Of a stretch of DNA of 64,000 bases, positions 34,810-46,332 are shown one piece after another. The notes beneath the pieces were generated by a model. The model did no database searches, was not told where the DNA came from, and saw only the letters and a program-made list of their open reading frames with translations. Both the position numbers and the translations under genes were made by a program. Within the stretch, counting starts at the first letter, position 1; each line of letters begins with the position of its first letter. This stretch comes from Laccaria trichodermophora (Eukaryota > Basidiomycota > Agaricomycetes > Agaricales > Hydnangiaceae): contig JACTVC010000013.1 of assembly GCA_018417955.1 (NCBI GenBank), positions 890,633-954,632 of the forward strand, given 5' to 3'.

Positions 34810-35558
34810 ATGGAGACCAATGGATCATCAAATGTTTACTGGATTGAGCCACTTAAAGGTGCGGACAATTACACGGTATGGAAAATCAAGATGACAGACA
34901 TCTTGACAGATCAAGGTCTGTGGGAATACATTGATCCCAGAACGGCGCCATCAGATGCTGACCAGAAACCAGCATGGGATAAGAAGGACAGGACAGTTTT
35001 ATTGATGATAAGATTACGAGTGGCAGATAAACTACTGGTTTACATAGCTAGCTCAAAATCATTGAAAGAAGCTTGGGATACATTGAAGAGCTTATTGGAA
35101 GCTCAAGGGCTGTTAGGAATTGTCCTTGCCCGCTGGAAGCTATTTCGGGCCAAGTGTGATGATGGCACTGGCATTGAAGATCACATCAGGACCCTGAGAG
35201 TCTATCAGGAAGAATTGCAAAATCTCAGACAGAAAATAGAGGACTCAGAATTCTCTATTATTCTACTTACATCATTACCAGATAGTTGGAATAATTACAT
35301 TTCATCTATTGATACATCTGTGCTTAACAATGTGCTGCAACTGATTGCCAGAATCCTTGAGCATGATAGATGGCTCAAAATACAGGGCACTGATGATACT
35401 GCCCTAGCTGCCAAATGGGGCAAGAAGAAATACAATTCAAAAATAATTTGCTATGGATGTGGCAAACGTGGCCATATACAAGCAGATTGCCGATCTAAAT
35501 CTAATGATCAATCAAATGAGAAGCATCACAAGAACAGGGCATTCAGTAAATACACTAT
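34810..35558 (+). pseudogene. Copia gag, interrupted at its 3' end
   Basis: Nucleocapsid/capsid polyprotein part of the copia element. The start METNGSSNVYWIEPLKGADN is typical of copia gag; the UBN2-like core reads LWEYIDP, AWDTLKSLLEAQ and LTSLPDSWNNYI. A zinc knuckle CYGCGKRGHIQADC is at 35449-35490 and binds RNA. The frame is open to FSKYT, where the palindromic element enters after ACTAT (35554-35558). Joining across that element and the hAT-like element resumes in frame at 41261, then 42664 (TCDKKPKFRG), confirming a single gag-pol frame originally. Confidence 0.88.
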
Positions 35559-36009
35559 GGAACCATAACAATAGAAATTGACAATTGTCCCAATAAGTCA
35601 TAGGGCTACCCCAATCGGCCCAATTACAAAAGACATTATGATACTATACATTGGCCCAACAACATGACAATATGTATATTTGATTGTTGGGCCCAACGAC
35701 AGTGCCACAGTCCAAGCTAAAGGTTTATAGATTGGCCACATGGCTTAAATGGGGGTAATTTTGGCCGTTGATATATGACGGTATTAAGGTACCATTGATA
35801 GTTGGGCCCAATGAAGGAAAATTGTTAAGGGAGATGGTTGGGCCCATTGGCCCAATTATTAAGCTACGGTTGATGGTTGGGCCTAATGTAAGGTATTTGT
35901 TAAGGGAACAGGTTGGGCCCAATGGTAAAATTTCAATGCTATGGCTTGTAAGTTGGGCCCATGCCATGATATAAGCTATAGTTCATAGGTTAGCCCAATG
36001 ATTATTTGA

Positions 36010-36899
36010 ATTTTGCGGGTGGGCTTTAGTCCAGTAAACCCGTGGGTCTGCTCCTGTTCCGTTGGACCCACGGCCGCACAATTGTGCAATTACACCTGTG
36101 GGTTGGCTATTGTGCAGTTACCCCCATGGGGTAGCTCTTGTTCCGTTACCCCCGGGGGTCGCCACGTGGGCCAGATCATGTTCTGTTACCCCTGCGGATT
36201 GACAATTGATCCATTACACCCTCAGGCTGGCTGTTGTTCATTACCCCCATGGGGCAGCTCTTGTTCCGTTAGCCCCGTGGGTCGCCACACAGGCCAGATT
36301 GTGTTCCATTACCCCACGGGTTGACAATAGGTCCATTACACCTGCGGGATCTTATTCCATTACACCCACGATGTCCAGCTCTTGTTCTCTTAGACCCGCG
36401 GAACCTTCTTCTGTTTGGCCCGCAGGTTTCCAATTACAGCAACGGACCTTTTGTGGCTCCCCCGCGGGTCTCCGATTACACCCATGGATTACCTGCTGCT
36501 CTGTTACACCTGTGGCCACCCACGGACCACCTGCTGCTCCTTGACCAATTGGCCCTCTTCCATCAGCCCCCCACCTGTGGGCCATGTTTGCAGCTGGCCT
36601 GCAAAATGGACCAACAATTGTGCCTTTACATTCAGAGACCATTATTCCATTACACCTGTGGACCAGCAATTGTGCTGTTTCATCCACGGACAAGCACTTG
36701 TTCCATTACACCTGTGGGCTGCGCTCTCATCTGCGGACCTGCTCTTTTTCTGTTACCCCCATGGACCAGCAATTCTTTTATCTGCGGACCGACGGATTAC
36801 CTACCACTCCGTTTCTGCGGACACCCATTGTTGCTGTTGGACCCATGGGCCACACCAGTTGTTAAGCCCATTGGTCTGTTACATCCGCGGGCCACCAGC
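36010..36899. repeat. Low-complexity GTTACACC-type repeat block, left arm
   Basis: Irregular repetition of 20-30 bp phrases built from TTGTTCCATTACACC, CCGCGGG and CCCATGGG. Part of it (36408-36899) recurs inverted at 39845-40350. Many overlapping open frames here reflect the composition and share no family motif. Confidence 0.75.
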
Positions 36900-38010
36900 T
36901 AGAGCTCCACGGACGTGAACATCTGGATTTGTATTTAACATGCTGAATGTCATTGCCCCAAAAATGCGGCTGAAAGAATGTCCGGATTTGTGATTAACTT
37001 GGTGAACGTCACTGATCCGAAAATGTGGCCGAAAAAACATCCGGATTTGTATTAGTGCAACAATGTCCGAAGTTTCACATGTAATTTTGACATGGACCAG
37101 ACAACCCCCCATGGAATGCTCTGAAGTCCGAAATTTTTTAAGTTACTTCCATCCAGATATAATAATCCCCATAGACTGCACCAATGTCCGAAATTTTGGA
37201 TGTAATTTTGACAGGGGCCAGACAACCCCCATGGAATGCTCCAATGTCCGAAATTTATACTTCAAGTACCCGAAAATGCGGCCGAAAAAACATCCGGATT
37301 TGTATGTAACATGCTGAATGTCATTACCCCGAAAATGTGGCTGAAAAAATGTCTGGAGTTGTAGTTGACTTGGTCAATGTCACTGCTCCGAAAATGCAGC
37401 CGAAAAAACATCCGGATTTGTATTTAACATGCTGAATGTCATTGCCCCGAAAATACAGCCGAAAAAATGTCCGGATTTGTGATTAACTTGGTGAACATCA
37501 CTGATCCGAAAATGCGGCCGAAAAAACATCCGGATTTGTATTAGTGCAACAATGTCCGAAGTTTCGGATGTAATTTTTACATGGACCAGACAACCCCCTG
37601 CAGAATGCTCTGAAGTCCGAAATTTTTTAAGTTACTTCCATCCAGATATAATGATCCACATAGACTGCACCAATGTCCGAAATTTCGGATGTAATTTTGA
37701 CAAGGCCAGACAACCCCCATAGAATGCTCCAATGTCCGAAATTTAGTACTTCAAGTACCCGAAAATGCAGCCAAAAAAACATCCGGATCTGTATTTAACA
37801 TGCTGAATGTCATTGCCCCGAAAATGCGGCCGAAAAAATGTCCGGATTTGTGATTAACTTGGTGAACGTCACTGATCCGAAAATGCGGCCCAAAAAACAT
37901 CCGGATTTGTATTAGTGCAACAATGTCCGAACTTTCGGATGTAATTTTGACATGGACCAGACAACCCCCCACGGAATACGTTGATATCCGAAATTCTAGA
38001 CTACACAATT
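36900..38010. repeat. Array of about 60-bp monomers in left arm of palindromic element
   Basis: Two alternating monomers of about 60 bp. One contains CGAAAAAACATCCGGATTTG followed by TATTTAACATGCTGAATGTC; the other contains CGAAAAAATGTCCGGATTTG followed by TGATTAACTTGGTGAACGTC. A longer block with GTCCGAAATTT and ACATGGACCAGACAACCCCC is interspersed. The same array, inverted, fills 38930-39840 and continues at 40365-40990. It is not a CRISPR array: no constant repeat with unique spacers. Confidence 0.85.
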
Positions 38011-41000
38011 TTGCAATGACCAGTTGAACTCAGGCAGAACTCTCTCAATTCCTAACCGATTTGGATGTTCTTGGGCTCGTTTTGACAGGTAAACCTGTGG
38101 GGTTGTGGGTACGGGTACTCTACAGGTCATGTATGGGCCACTTGTCCAATATTTATAGGTTTTTTAGTGTCCTTGATCATGAATGAGTATATGGGTTCAT
38201 GGGTCTACAGTTGAAGGAGTGAGAAGGGTGGACATTTGCCATTTCTGTATCATTGGTTTATTATGAATAAGTACATAGATTCAGGGTGCTATAGTTGAAG
38301 GAGTGATAATGGTGGGCATTTTGCTATTGCTTTCACTGTCTGTGTCACCTCTTCAACCATACATCCCCATGAACATATGTACTTATTCATTGATGTCTGG
38401 TCTCCCAAACTTGAAAGTTTGTAGTCTACTTTTCTGACATATAATTTGTAGTCTCCTTCACTATGAATAAGTACATAGGTTCATGGGACTATCATTGAAG
38501 GAGTGAAATGGATGGACAATTTGACATTCTGGTATTTCACTTAGTTTTAAGATTGAACTATGTCATTCTCACTCCTTGAACCATATCTCCATGAACATAT
38601 ATATACTTATACATAGTAAATCAATGATCCAGCAATTGCAAAATGTCCACCCTTTTCACTCCTTCAACCATAGACCCATGAACCCATATACTCATTCATG
38701 ATCAAGGACACCAAAAAACCTATAAATATCGGACAAGTGGCCCATACATGACCTGTAGAGTACCCATACCCACAACCCCATGGGTTTACCTGTCAAAATG
38801 AGCCCAAGAACATCCAAATCGGTTAAGAATTGAGAGAGTTCTGCCTGAGTTCAACTGGTCATTACAAAATTGTGTAGTCTAAAAAGCAGACACTACAAAG
38901 TTTTGTAGTCTAGAATTTCGGACATCAACGTATTCCGTGGGGGGTTGTCTGGTCCATGTCAAAATTACATCCGAAATTTTGGCCATTGTTGCACTAATAC
39001 AAATCCGGATGTTTTTTCGGCCACATTTTCGGATCAGTGACGTTCACCAAGTTAATCACAAATCCGGACATTTTTTCGGCCGTATTTTCGGGGCAATGAC
39101 ATTCAGCATGTTAAATACAGATCTGGATGTTTTTTTGGCTGCATTTTCGGGTACTTGAAGTACTAAATTTTGGACATTGGAGCATTCTATGGGGGTTGTC
39201 TGGCCTTGTCAAAATTACATCCGAAATTTCGGACATTGGTGCAGTCTATGTGGATCATTATATCTGGATGGAAGTAACTTAAAAAATTTCGGACTTCAGA
39301 GCATTCTGCAGGGGGTTGTCTGGTCCATGTAAAAATTACATCCGAAACTTCGGACATTGTTGCACTAATACAAATCCGGATGTTTTTTCGGCCGCATTTT
39401 CGGATCAGTGATGTTCACCAAGTTAATCACAAATCCGGACATTTTTTCGGCTGTATTTTCGGGGCAATGACATTCAGCATGTTAAATACAAATCCGGATG
39501 TTTTTTCGGCTGCATTTTCGGAGCAGTGACATTGACCAAGTCAACTACAACTCCGGACATTTTTTCAGCCACATTTTCGGGGCAATGACATTCAGCATCT
39601 TAAATACAAATCCGGATGTTTTTTCGGCCGCATTTTTGGAGCAGTGACATTTACCCAGTCAACTACAACTCTAGACATTTTTTCGGCCGCATTTTTGGGG
39701 CAATGACATTCAGCATGTTAAATACAGATCCGGATGTTTTCGGATCAGTGACGTTCACCAAGTTAATCACAAATCCGGACATTCTTTCAGCTGCATTTTT
39801 GGGGCAATGACATTCAGCATGTTAAATACAAATCCAGATGTTCACGTCCGTGGAGCTCTAGCTGGTGGCCCGCGGATGTAACAGACCAATGGGCTTAACA
39901 ACTGGTGTGGCCCATGGGTCCAACAGCAACAATGGGTGTCCGCAGAAACGGAGTGGTAGGTAATCCGTCAGTCCGCAGATAAAAGAATTGCTGGTCCATG
40001 GGGGTAACAGAAAAAGAGCAGGTCCGCGGATGAGAGCACAGCCCACGGGTGTAATGGAACAAGTGCTTGTCCATGGATGAAACAGCACAATTGCTGGTCC
40101 ACAGGTGTAATGGAATAATGGTCTCTGAATGTAAAGGCACAATTGTTGGTCCATTTTGCAGGCCAGCTGCAAACGTGGCCCACAGGTGGGGGGCTGATGG
40201 AAGAGGGCCAATTGGTCAAGGAGCAGCAGGTGGTCCATGGGTGGCCACAGGTGTAACAGAGCAGCAGGTAATCCATGGGTGTAATCGGAGACCCGCGGGG
40301 GAGCCACAAAAGGTCCGTTGCTGTAATTGGACACCCGCGGGCCAAACAGAAGAAGGTTTGAACTAACTTAAAAAATTTCGGACTTCAGAGCAATCCATGG
40401 GGGGGCTGTCTGGTCCATGTCAAAATTACATCCGAAACATCGGACATTGGTGCACTAATACAAATCCGGATGTCTTTCTGGTCACATTTTCGGAGCAGCG
40501 ACGTTTACCAAGTTAATCACAAATCTGGACATTTTTTCGGCCGCATTTTCGGGTGCTTGAAGTTCTAAATTTCGGGCATCGAAGCATTCCACGGGGGTTG
40601 TCTGGTGCCTGTCAAAATTACATCTGAAATTTCGGACAGTGTTGTACTAATACAAATCCAGATGTTTTTTCGGCCGTGTTTTTGGAGCAGTGACATTTAC
40701 CCAGTCAACTACAACTCTGGACATTTTTTCGGCCGCATTTTTGGGGCAATGACATTCAGCATCTTAAATACAAATCCAGATGTTTTTTTCGGCCGCATTT
40801 TCGGAGCAGTGACATTAACTAAGTTAATCACAAATCCGGACATTTTTTCGGCCGCATTTTTGGAGCACTGGTATTCTGCATACTAGTGCAAATCCGGACC
40901 TTTCTTCAGCTGCATATTTGGGGCAGTGACATCCAACATGGCAACCACAAATCCGGACATTTTTTCAGTCGCATTTTCGGAGCACTTGCAGTCAGCATGT

Positions 41001-41276
41001 CAATGCTTCTGGTGATCTCTTGAACGCATGTGGCCCAACATTTGGCCATTCTGTAGATTATACTTTGGGTACCTATGGTACCATTGATTATGGCAATAAC
41101 CACATCTGCAGAATATGCATTGGGCCACACATTAATACCATATGCTGTAAACATCCATTGGTCCCAGGTATGGATCCATAGCGTCCATGTGTATTGGGCC
41201 CATTGGGGTAGCCCTATGACTTATTGGGACAATTGTCAATTTCTATTGTTATGGTACTATAGCGACATCTATGTAT

Positions 41277-42655
41277 TAGGGCTGCGCACCGTACCCGTCC
41301 AAGACGGCTGGACGGGACGTTTAGACGGGTGTTCTACCCGTCGCTGTTTCGACTTGGGATAAGATTCTGACGGGACGGTGGACGGGATGGATAGCACCCG
41401 TCTATTCCCGTCACCTAGACGGCCGTCTGGACGGTACGGACGGCGATGCTGTGGGAAAAATTTCTACTATGCCAACATCGACGTCAACGATGTAGCTTTC
41501 CGTTCCCTTCCATCAAATTAGGCGTGTAATCCTTCTGTCAACGGTGATTTTGCCTGGGAGACTCTATTAAGCGTTACGAGCAAGTTCGGTCAGTGCTTCT
41601 CCTCCCTCTTGCAAACTCACTGTGTACTCACGTTGCTGTTACTACAGGTTACATTTGGCGCCTATGCATCTCAAACACCTTGGATCCGAAACTCGGGTCT
41701 TTGCAAAATGTGATCTTTCCAGAGGAACAAGGATACATGAGGAGTAGAGAACAGAATCTGTTCCAATTTTCGTCCAGTGCGTATTACCGTCTCTTCTCCA
41801 TTGCGAGTAACGATTTCGCGTCCGTGATAACGAATGTTGACTAAACCTCATTTACATCCTCAGCAGCCCACTCTGCCATGACCCAGCGGGGTCTATGTTG
41901 CTACCCAAGTCAGCCGTTGGTACGTCGCTTCAGACACACACAAATTTTATGGACCCATTTAATTGCAACGTCTTCATACAGAATAAGTGGGCCATTGCGG
42001 CGACATTGGCGCTGGAAGTATTCCAGGTCGTAGCCGTTGCGATACGCGAAATATTTTGGTACTTGAACTTGAAGGCGAACGGGATGCGGGGGCTTGTATA
42101 CTTGAATCCCTGATCTATATTTACGCTGATCACTTCACGAGTTTTGTTCAGCTGCAGGACGGGCGACTGCCCTCTTCTTCTCAACCCGTTTCTTTCCAAT
42201 AAAAGAATTTGAAAAGAATAACATTCTTAGACTCTGACATACGCCTTCACTCTCCAAACAAGACATCCCCGAGGTATGTATACATGTCATCTAACCCTGG
42301 CAACACCCACCTTGCGCTTCAGTTGCCCTCCTTCAAATCTATTGGACAGCACAGGCCCTCCAGACGATGTGAGCAAGATGTGACTCTGAGTTATGGTCGT
42401 GCCGTTTTGCATTTTTAGGACCTTCATCTTGCAAGCCGTCATCCTTGCTACTTCGTTAACCTCACTAGATACAGGCTGTAGTAATACACAGCCGTTGACA
42501 ACCGTCACCCGTACGACGGCCGTCTCCGTCCCCGTACCGTCCTCGTCGAGATCCCAAAGGAAACATTGACGGGACGGGGGACGGACGAGACTTACCCGTT
42601 CACCACCCGTCCAGTGGACGGCCATTCCCGTCCAGACGGACGGTGCGCAGCCCTA
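41277..42655. mobile_element. 1.4 kb hAT-like non-autonomous element
   Basis: Terminal inverted repeats TAGGGCTGCGCACCGT at 41277 and (inverted) at 42640-42655. Perfect 8-bp target duplication CTATGTAT at 41269-41276 and 42656-42663. Subterminal regions are crowded with ACCCGTC/GACGGG motifs on both sides, as in hAT elements. No transposase is found; the interior has only short frames. It inserted in copia gag-pol only 13 bases from the palindromic element. Confidence 0.93.
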
Positions 42656-43231
42656 CTATGTATACTTGTGACAAGAAGCCAAAGTTCAGGGGAGCACGTG
42701 CAAATGAAATCATTGATGATTTCGCTTTTGCAGGAATTGATGGCACGCCCGAAATGGCATTTGCTTCGCTTACGGCTAACTCATGGTTAGCAGACTCAGT
42801 GTGTACTTCCCATATCTCAATGGAAAGGAGTTATTTTAGTGAATATACTCCAACATCAAACCATTTTGTTAAGGGACTAGGAAATCAACCTGTAGAAGGG
42901 ATGGGAACAATAAGACTAATCTCTAATGTTGATGGGAAAGCCTATCCTATCACTCTCAAAAATGTGCTATATGTCCCAAAAGCGCCGCACAATCTCATTT
43001 CACTTGGGTGCGTTATGAGTGCCAACATACAAGTTCTATTTACAGACAAGGATGTGAGTTTCAGGGCGCCAAATCAAACAATTATGGCAAAAGGTATCAA
43101 GATCTCAAATCTGTACCTTATGGATGTCAAGGTCTCAACCAAACAAGACCACACTTACTCAACAAAAGTAAACACACACACATGGGATGAATGGCATAGA
43201 ATTATGGGACATTTGAATATGGCTTCAATTA
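42656..43231 (+). pseudogene. Copia protease and GAG-pre-integrase segment
   Basis: Continuation of the copia gag-pol frame. The retropepsin site reads WLADSVCTSHI (about 42784-42816), where the family has Asp-Ser/Thr-Gly: the Gly is replaced by Val, expected to impair the enzyme that matures the polyprotein. Then come LKNVLYVPKAPHNLISLG, a hallmark of copia protease ends, and the GAG-pre-integrase part WHRIMGHLNMASI with the two histidines of the integrase zinc finger. It is cut at 43231 by the mariner-type element. Confidence 0.88.
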
Positions 43232-43385
43232 CAGCTGTTTGCATAAAGGTTGGCGGTTCCCGATTTCGGTGACTTTGAAAACAAACAAAGTAAAATAGAC
43301 CCTAGTGTAGGGTTTAGCCCAAGTTTAGCCTCTGTCCCCATCATACCTCCCTCGTAATCCGTCGTTTCTATGTAATAAACCTGCG

Positions 43386-45031
43386 ATGCGTAAATCCAAC
43401 CGCAAAACAAAGAAAACTTCGAAAACTTTACACATTGAGCCCGAAATGGATGAAGATGAGCTTCCTCCCACCACCCCAGTGCCTGACGACGACGATATCT
43501 ATGTCAACGAGGAGGAGGAGAGGGCTTTGATGCGAAGAGAAGAGGAAGAAGAAAGTGACAGAGATGGGGAAGTAATTGAAAAAGACCAGAGAGATGATGA
43601 AGAGGAAGAAGAAGACATTGATAGCGGCAGTGACGTTCAAGTTATACCACAGAAGAGAAAAAAGGGAAAGGACACGAAGAAATCAACCAGTAAGTCCTGC
43701 ATGCTGTTTTTCCCCTCTGATATCTTGTCCAATCATCTGCAGAACGGGTAAACAGGCTCCCCTCTGAGGAAGTCATTGTGGTGCGCAAGATCACCTACAA
43801 TCTAGCCATCTTCTCTGTGGCCGAGCTTGCAAAACCTCAGGTGCGCCGTGAGCCTGCAGCTCAATTTGTTGTACTACCAAGCGACCTAGATTGGCTTGAC
43901 ATTCACGCCCACCTGAAGATCAAGGCTGGCGATGTTTTATTTCCTGGTCAGGCCGCTATCCACGACAATGCCTATGAAACCACCTTCTGCATAGCTCGAC
44001 ACATCCCAAACCCACTACCTCTTTCCTGCATTGGTGACTACAAACATTTGGTTGAGAACGCGCTCTGCCAGCAGCAACCTACAGTGAAAATCATGATCAA
44101 GGCGATCGCTCGTCCACAGGTGCAATTACAAGTATTTATATATCCTCCCTAACTGATTTTCATGATTCTAGGGAGCCCCCAACAAAGAAAATGTACCCCC
44201 TGTTCTAGATCAACTTGATGCTCTAGTAGATCGGGTTCTTGGACCTGCGGCAAAGAAAGGAAAAAAGAGCCGTGTAATCCCTCATTTTTTCTTCCATTCA
44301 AATTACTAACATGTCTCTTAGGCTCCGAATGCGAATGATATTTTGCCTGGCAATATTGCCAAGAACGATAACATCAAGCAGCTTCGTTTGCGTTGGGAGT
44401 GCGCCACGTCAAACTGCTCATCAGAGCATTGCTACATCCCTGCAGATGGCCCGCATTTTGCTTTGAGCCACGACTACTTTGACAAGTGGGCAGCGGTGAT
44501 GGTACACTTATAATAATTGGTAAATCCTATGTTTTGACTTCTTAGTGATGCATACAGCTACACAATCACGCCGGCGAACCATCGGCAACTCTTGAACATC
44601 CACCCAACATTCGAGAGTTTGACGCCGTCTCAATGCACACCATCGTTTCAAAGTCTCCACTTCTGACAGCTTGACTAAGGGCCATGGAAAAGGAGAAGGG
44701 ACCCCAGGCGCCGGTTGTCAATGTGGTGCTACCTGCTAATTATGGTCTTCCTCCTCCGGCAATTGCGGCACCACCACCAGCACCCCTGCTTGAGAAGCCG
44801 ACTGGACTGATACCCCCAACTCTCAATGAAGGTCCTCGAATGGATATTGAGATGTTCTGTGTGGTCTATGCACTTCCCAATGCAGTTCTTCGATACTTCC
44901 ATGAAAACGCGATTACAGGCACCCACGCATTCTCACACATCACAGATACCGATCTCGCTCGAATGGGTTTCAAGATCGGAGAGGTTATTGACCTCAAGGA
45001 GGCTGTCAAGACGTGGGCGTCATCCAAGTAA
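43386..45031 (+). pseudogene. Cargo gene: acidic/basic nuclear-type protein with SAM-like C-terminus
   Basis: Five exons with GT-AG introns: 43386-43689, 43743-44119, 44172-44273, 44322-44501 and 44558-45031, about 478 codons. The order is a basic start (MRKSNRKTKK), a long Asp/Glu-rich segment (43440-43640), KKRKKGKDTKK (possible nuclear localisation signal), a globular middle (VVRKITYNLAIF, DWLDIHAHLKIKAGDVLF), a second basic patch (AAKKGKKS), a Cys-containing part (RWECATSNCSSEHCYIP), a Pro-rich linker and a C-terminal helical stretch (FSHITDTDLARMGFKIGEV) resembling a SAM domain. One in-frame TGA at 44672-44674 interrupts it; the frame is otherwise open. The function is unknown. It may be a captured host gene or an accessory protein of the transposon. 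Confidence 0.72.
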
Positions 45032-45133
45032 AGTTTCCAAACCTGCTATCATTTGTATTGACCATCGCTTTTGTGACCTTCTACTTACTGCTGTTACTCT
45101 GCTTCGTAATTACCATGATTACTGCCTGTCTGC

Positions 45134-46201
45134 TTAGAAATAACCCGCATGTACAAAGTATCCTGTTGCATCATCACTTGTAATAACTTTCATAACCTCC
45201 ATCAGCTCGAAAATCATACCATCGCCTTCGCATGTCAGGTAGAGACAGTGACGATGTAAAAAAGCTTTGATCTTGGAAAAGGCTTCCTCAATGGGGTTCA
45301 AGTCGGGTGAGTAAGGTGGTAAAAACTCGATTCTAATCCCTATAGAAACAGTTATCAGTCAACATCAGTAAAACAGTGGGAAAACACCAACCAAAGCGCT
45401 CTGCCAGCTCAAGAATCTCCTCCCCATGGTGAATCCTTGCATTGTCCATCACTAACACACTCAGATTTCCAGGAAATGGCATGCAAAGTGGCATCTAGTG
45501 TATAAATAATGGATGAGCTATAACGGTGATGCAGTACCAAAATACCACGTAAATTCAAGGTACTCAATGAATAAGTCTCGCGTCATTGATCCTTCGACAA
45601 TTGTGCTCGCAATCATTCCATCTATAGATAGCAAGCCTTCGGCAGAGAAACGTCGGCCACGAACGAAGACACCCTTCATGACTGCTCGGGTCCATTTGCG
45701 AGATCGCCCACGAGCCTGGGATGATGTGCGCTCGTCCTTTGAAACTTCATCTAGAAACCTGAGTTGTTCAGGCAAGTACTGGCCCATCCGACCAATAAAG
45801 TCAGCCTGAAGGTCTTCATCACGTTCAGAGGCAGCCTTCTTGATCTTCTTTGCAGAGATTCCAGCTCGAATGAGTTCCCAGTGGACAGTAGCGAAGTGCG
45901 CAGAAATGAAGCGATTGGTCTGAAGCAGGTATTGAAGCTTGTCAAGAAACCAGTCTGGGCGGTGTCGGATGAGGCGCTTGAGGTATTCGATATCCGAAAA
46001 GTGCAAAATACGGGGGCAGCCTCGAACACCATTCATCTCCCTGACAACATCCCCAGTAGCATTCCAGAGAGCAAGAATATGGTCGAAAGTTCATGAGGAG
46101 ATGGTGAGATAGTCTAGAATCGCCAGCTTTGAGAGTACATCGTCTTCATAGAGACACATAGCAGTGATTTTGATGTCTTTGGAGATCTTGCGGTATGGCA
46201 T
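45134..46201 (-). pseudogene. Tc1/mariner-type DD34E transposase with one nonsense codon
   Basis: Start at 46201 (MPYRKISKDIKITAMCLYED); stop at 45134-45136. The N-terminal HTH region is interrupted by TGA at 46091-46093 (SS, stop, TFDHILALW), where an Arg CGA codon would fit. The catalytic Asp are in RFLDEVSKDERT (about 45750) and VLVMDNARIHHGEE (about 45455); the Glu is in YSPDLNPIEEAF (about 45290), 34 residues after the second Asp. At least two introns are needed: one near 45498-45535, whose exact ends I could not fit without a frame change, and one near 45344-45392 with clear GT-AG ends. It acts on the element's own inverted repeats. Confidence 0.88.
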
Positions 46202-46332
46202 TGTGCTGCAGAAGGTGGTGGACGGCTGCAGGATGGCTGAAACGCACTAAACCCTATGCTAGGGTCTATTTTACTTTGTTTGTTTTTAAAGTCGCCGAAA
46301 TTGGGAACCGCCAACCTTTATGCAAATGGCTG

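Larger units (their letters stand above)
35559..41255. mobile_element. 5.7 kb palindromic foldback-like element
   Basis: Flanked by ACTAT (35554-35558 and 41256-41260). The outer inverted ends read ACCATAACAATAGAAATTGA from both sides and continue past ATAGGGCTACCCC (35562 to about 35615, 41205-41253). Almost the whole element is an inverted repeat centred near 38455: 38036-38290 pairs with 38620-38884, about 37300-38030 pairs with 38890-39560, and about 36408-36915 pairs with 39836-40360. Arms differ by block indels outside these parts. No coding sequence is credible; long frames in 36010-36920 and 39858-40366 come from repetitive GGGTGTAACAG-type sequence. The superfamily is unknown; a 5-bp duplication and long inverted arms suggest a foldback-type DNA element. 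Confidence 0.8.
43232..46332 (-). mobile_element. 3.1 kb Tc1/mariner-type element with a cargo gene
   Basis: TA target duplications at 43230-43231 and 46333-46334; removing the element restores the copia frame (MASI then KQLKSKGMV). Terminal inverted repeats are 86 bp (43232-43317 and 46247-46332) with 7 mismatches, all transitions, 6 of them at CpG-derived positions. It encodes a DD34E transposase on the minus strand and a separate five-exon gene on the plus strand, the two genes converging near 45031-45134. That cargo arrangement is unusual for Tc1/mariner elements, which normally hold only a transposase. Confidence 0.93.

Noticed and set aside
36013..36920. Overlapping frames of 90-190 codons in the palindromic element (also 39858-40366)
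   Set aside because: They occur in several frames and in both orientations of the same repeat block, have repeat-derived composition and show no domain.
36900..40990. CRISPR-like periodic repeats
   Set aside because: The monomers are continuous with no unique spacers, lie in a eukaryotic transposon and have no cas genes.
41277..42655. Transposase gene inside the hAT-like element
   Set aside because: Only short frames without the hAT dimerisation or zinc-finger motifs; called non-autonomous.
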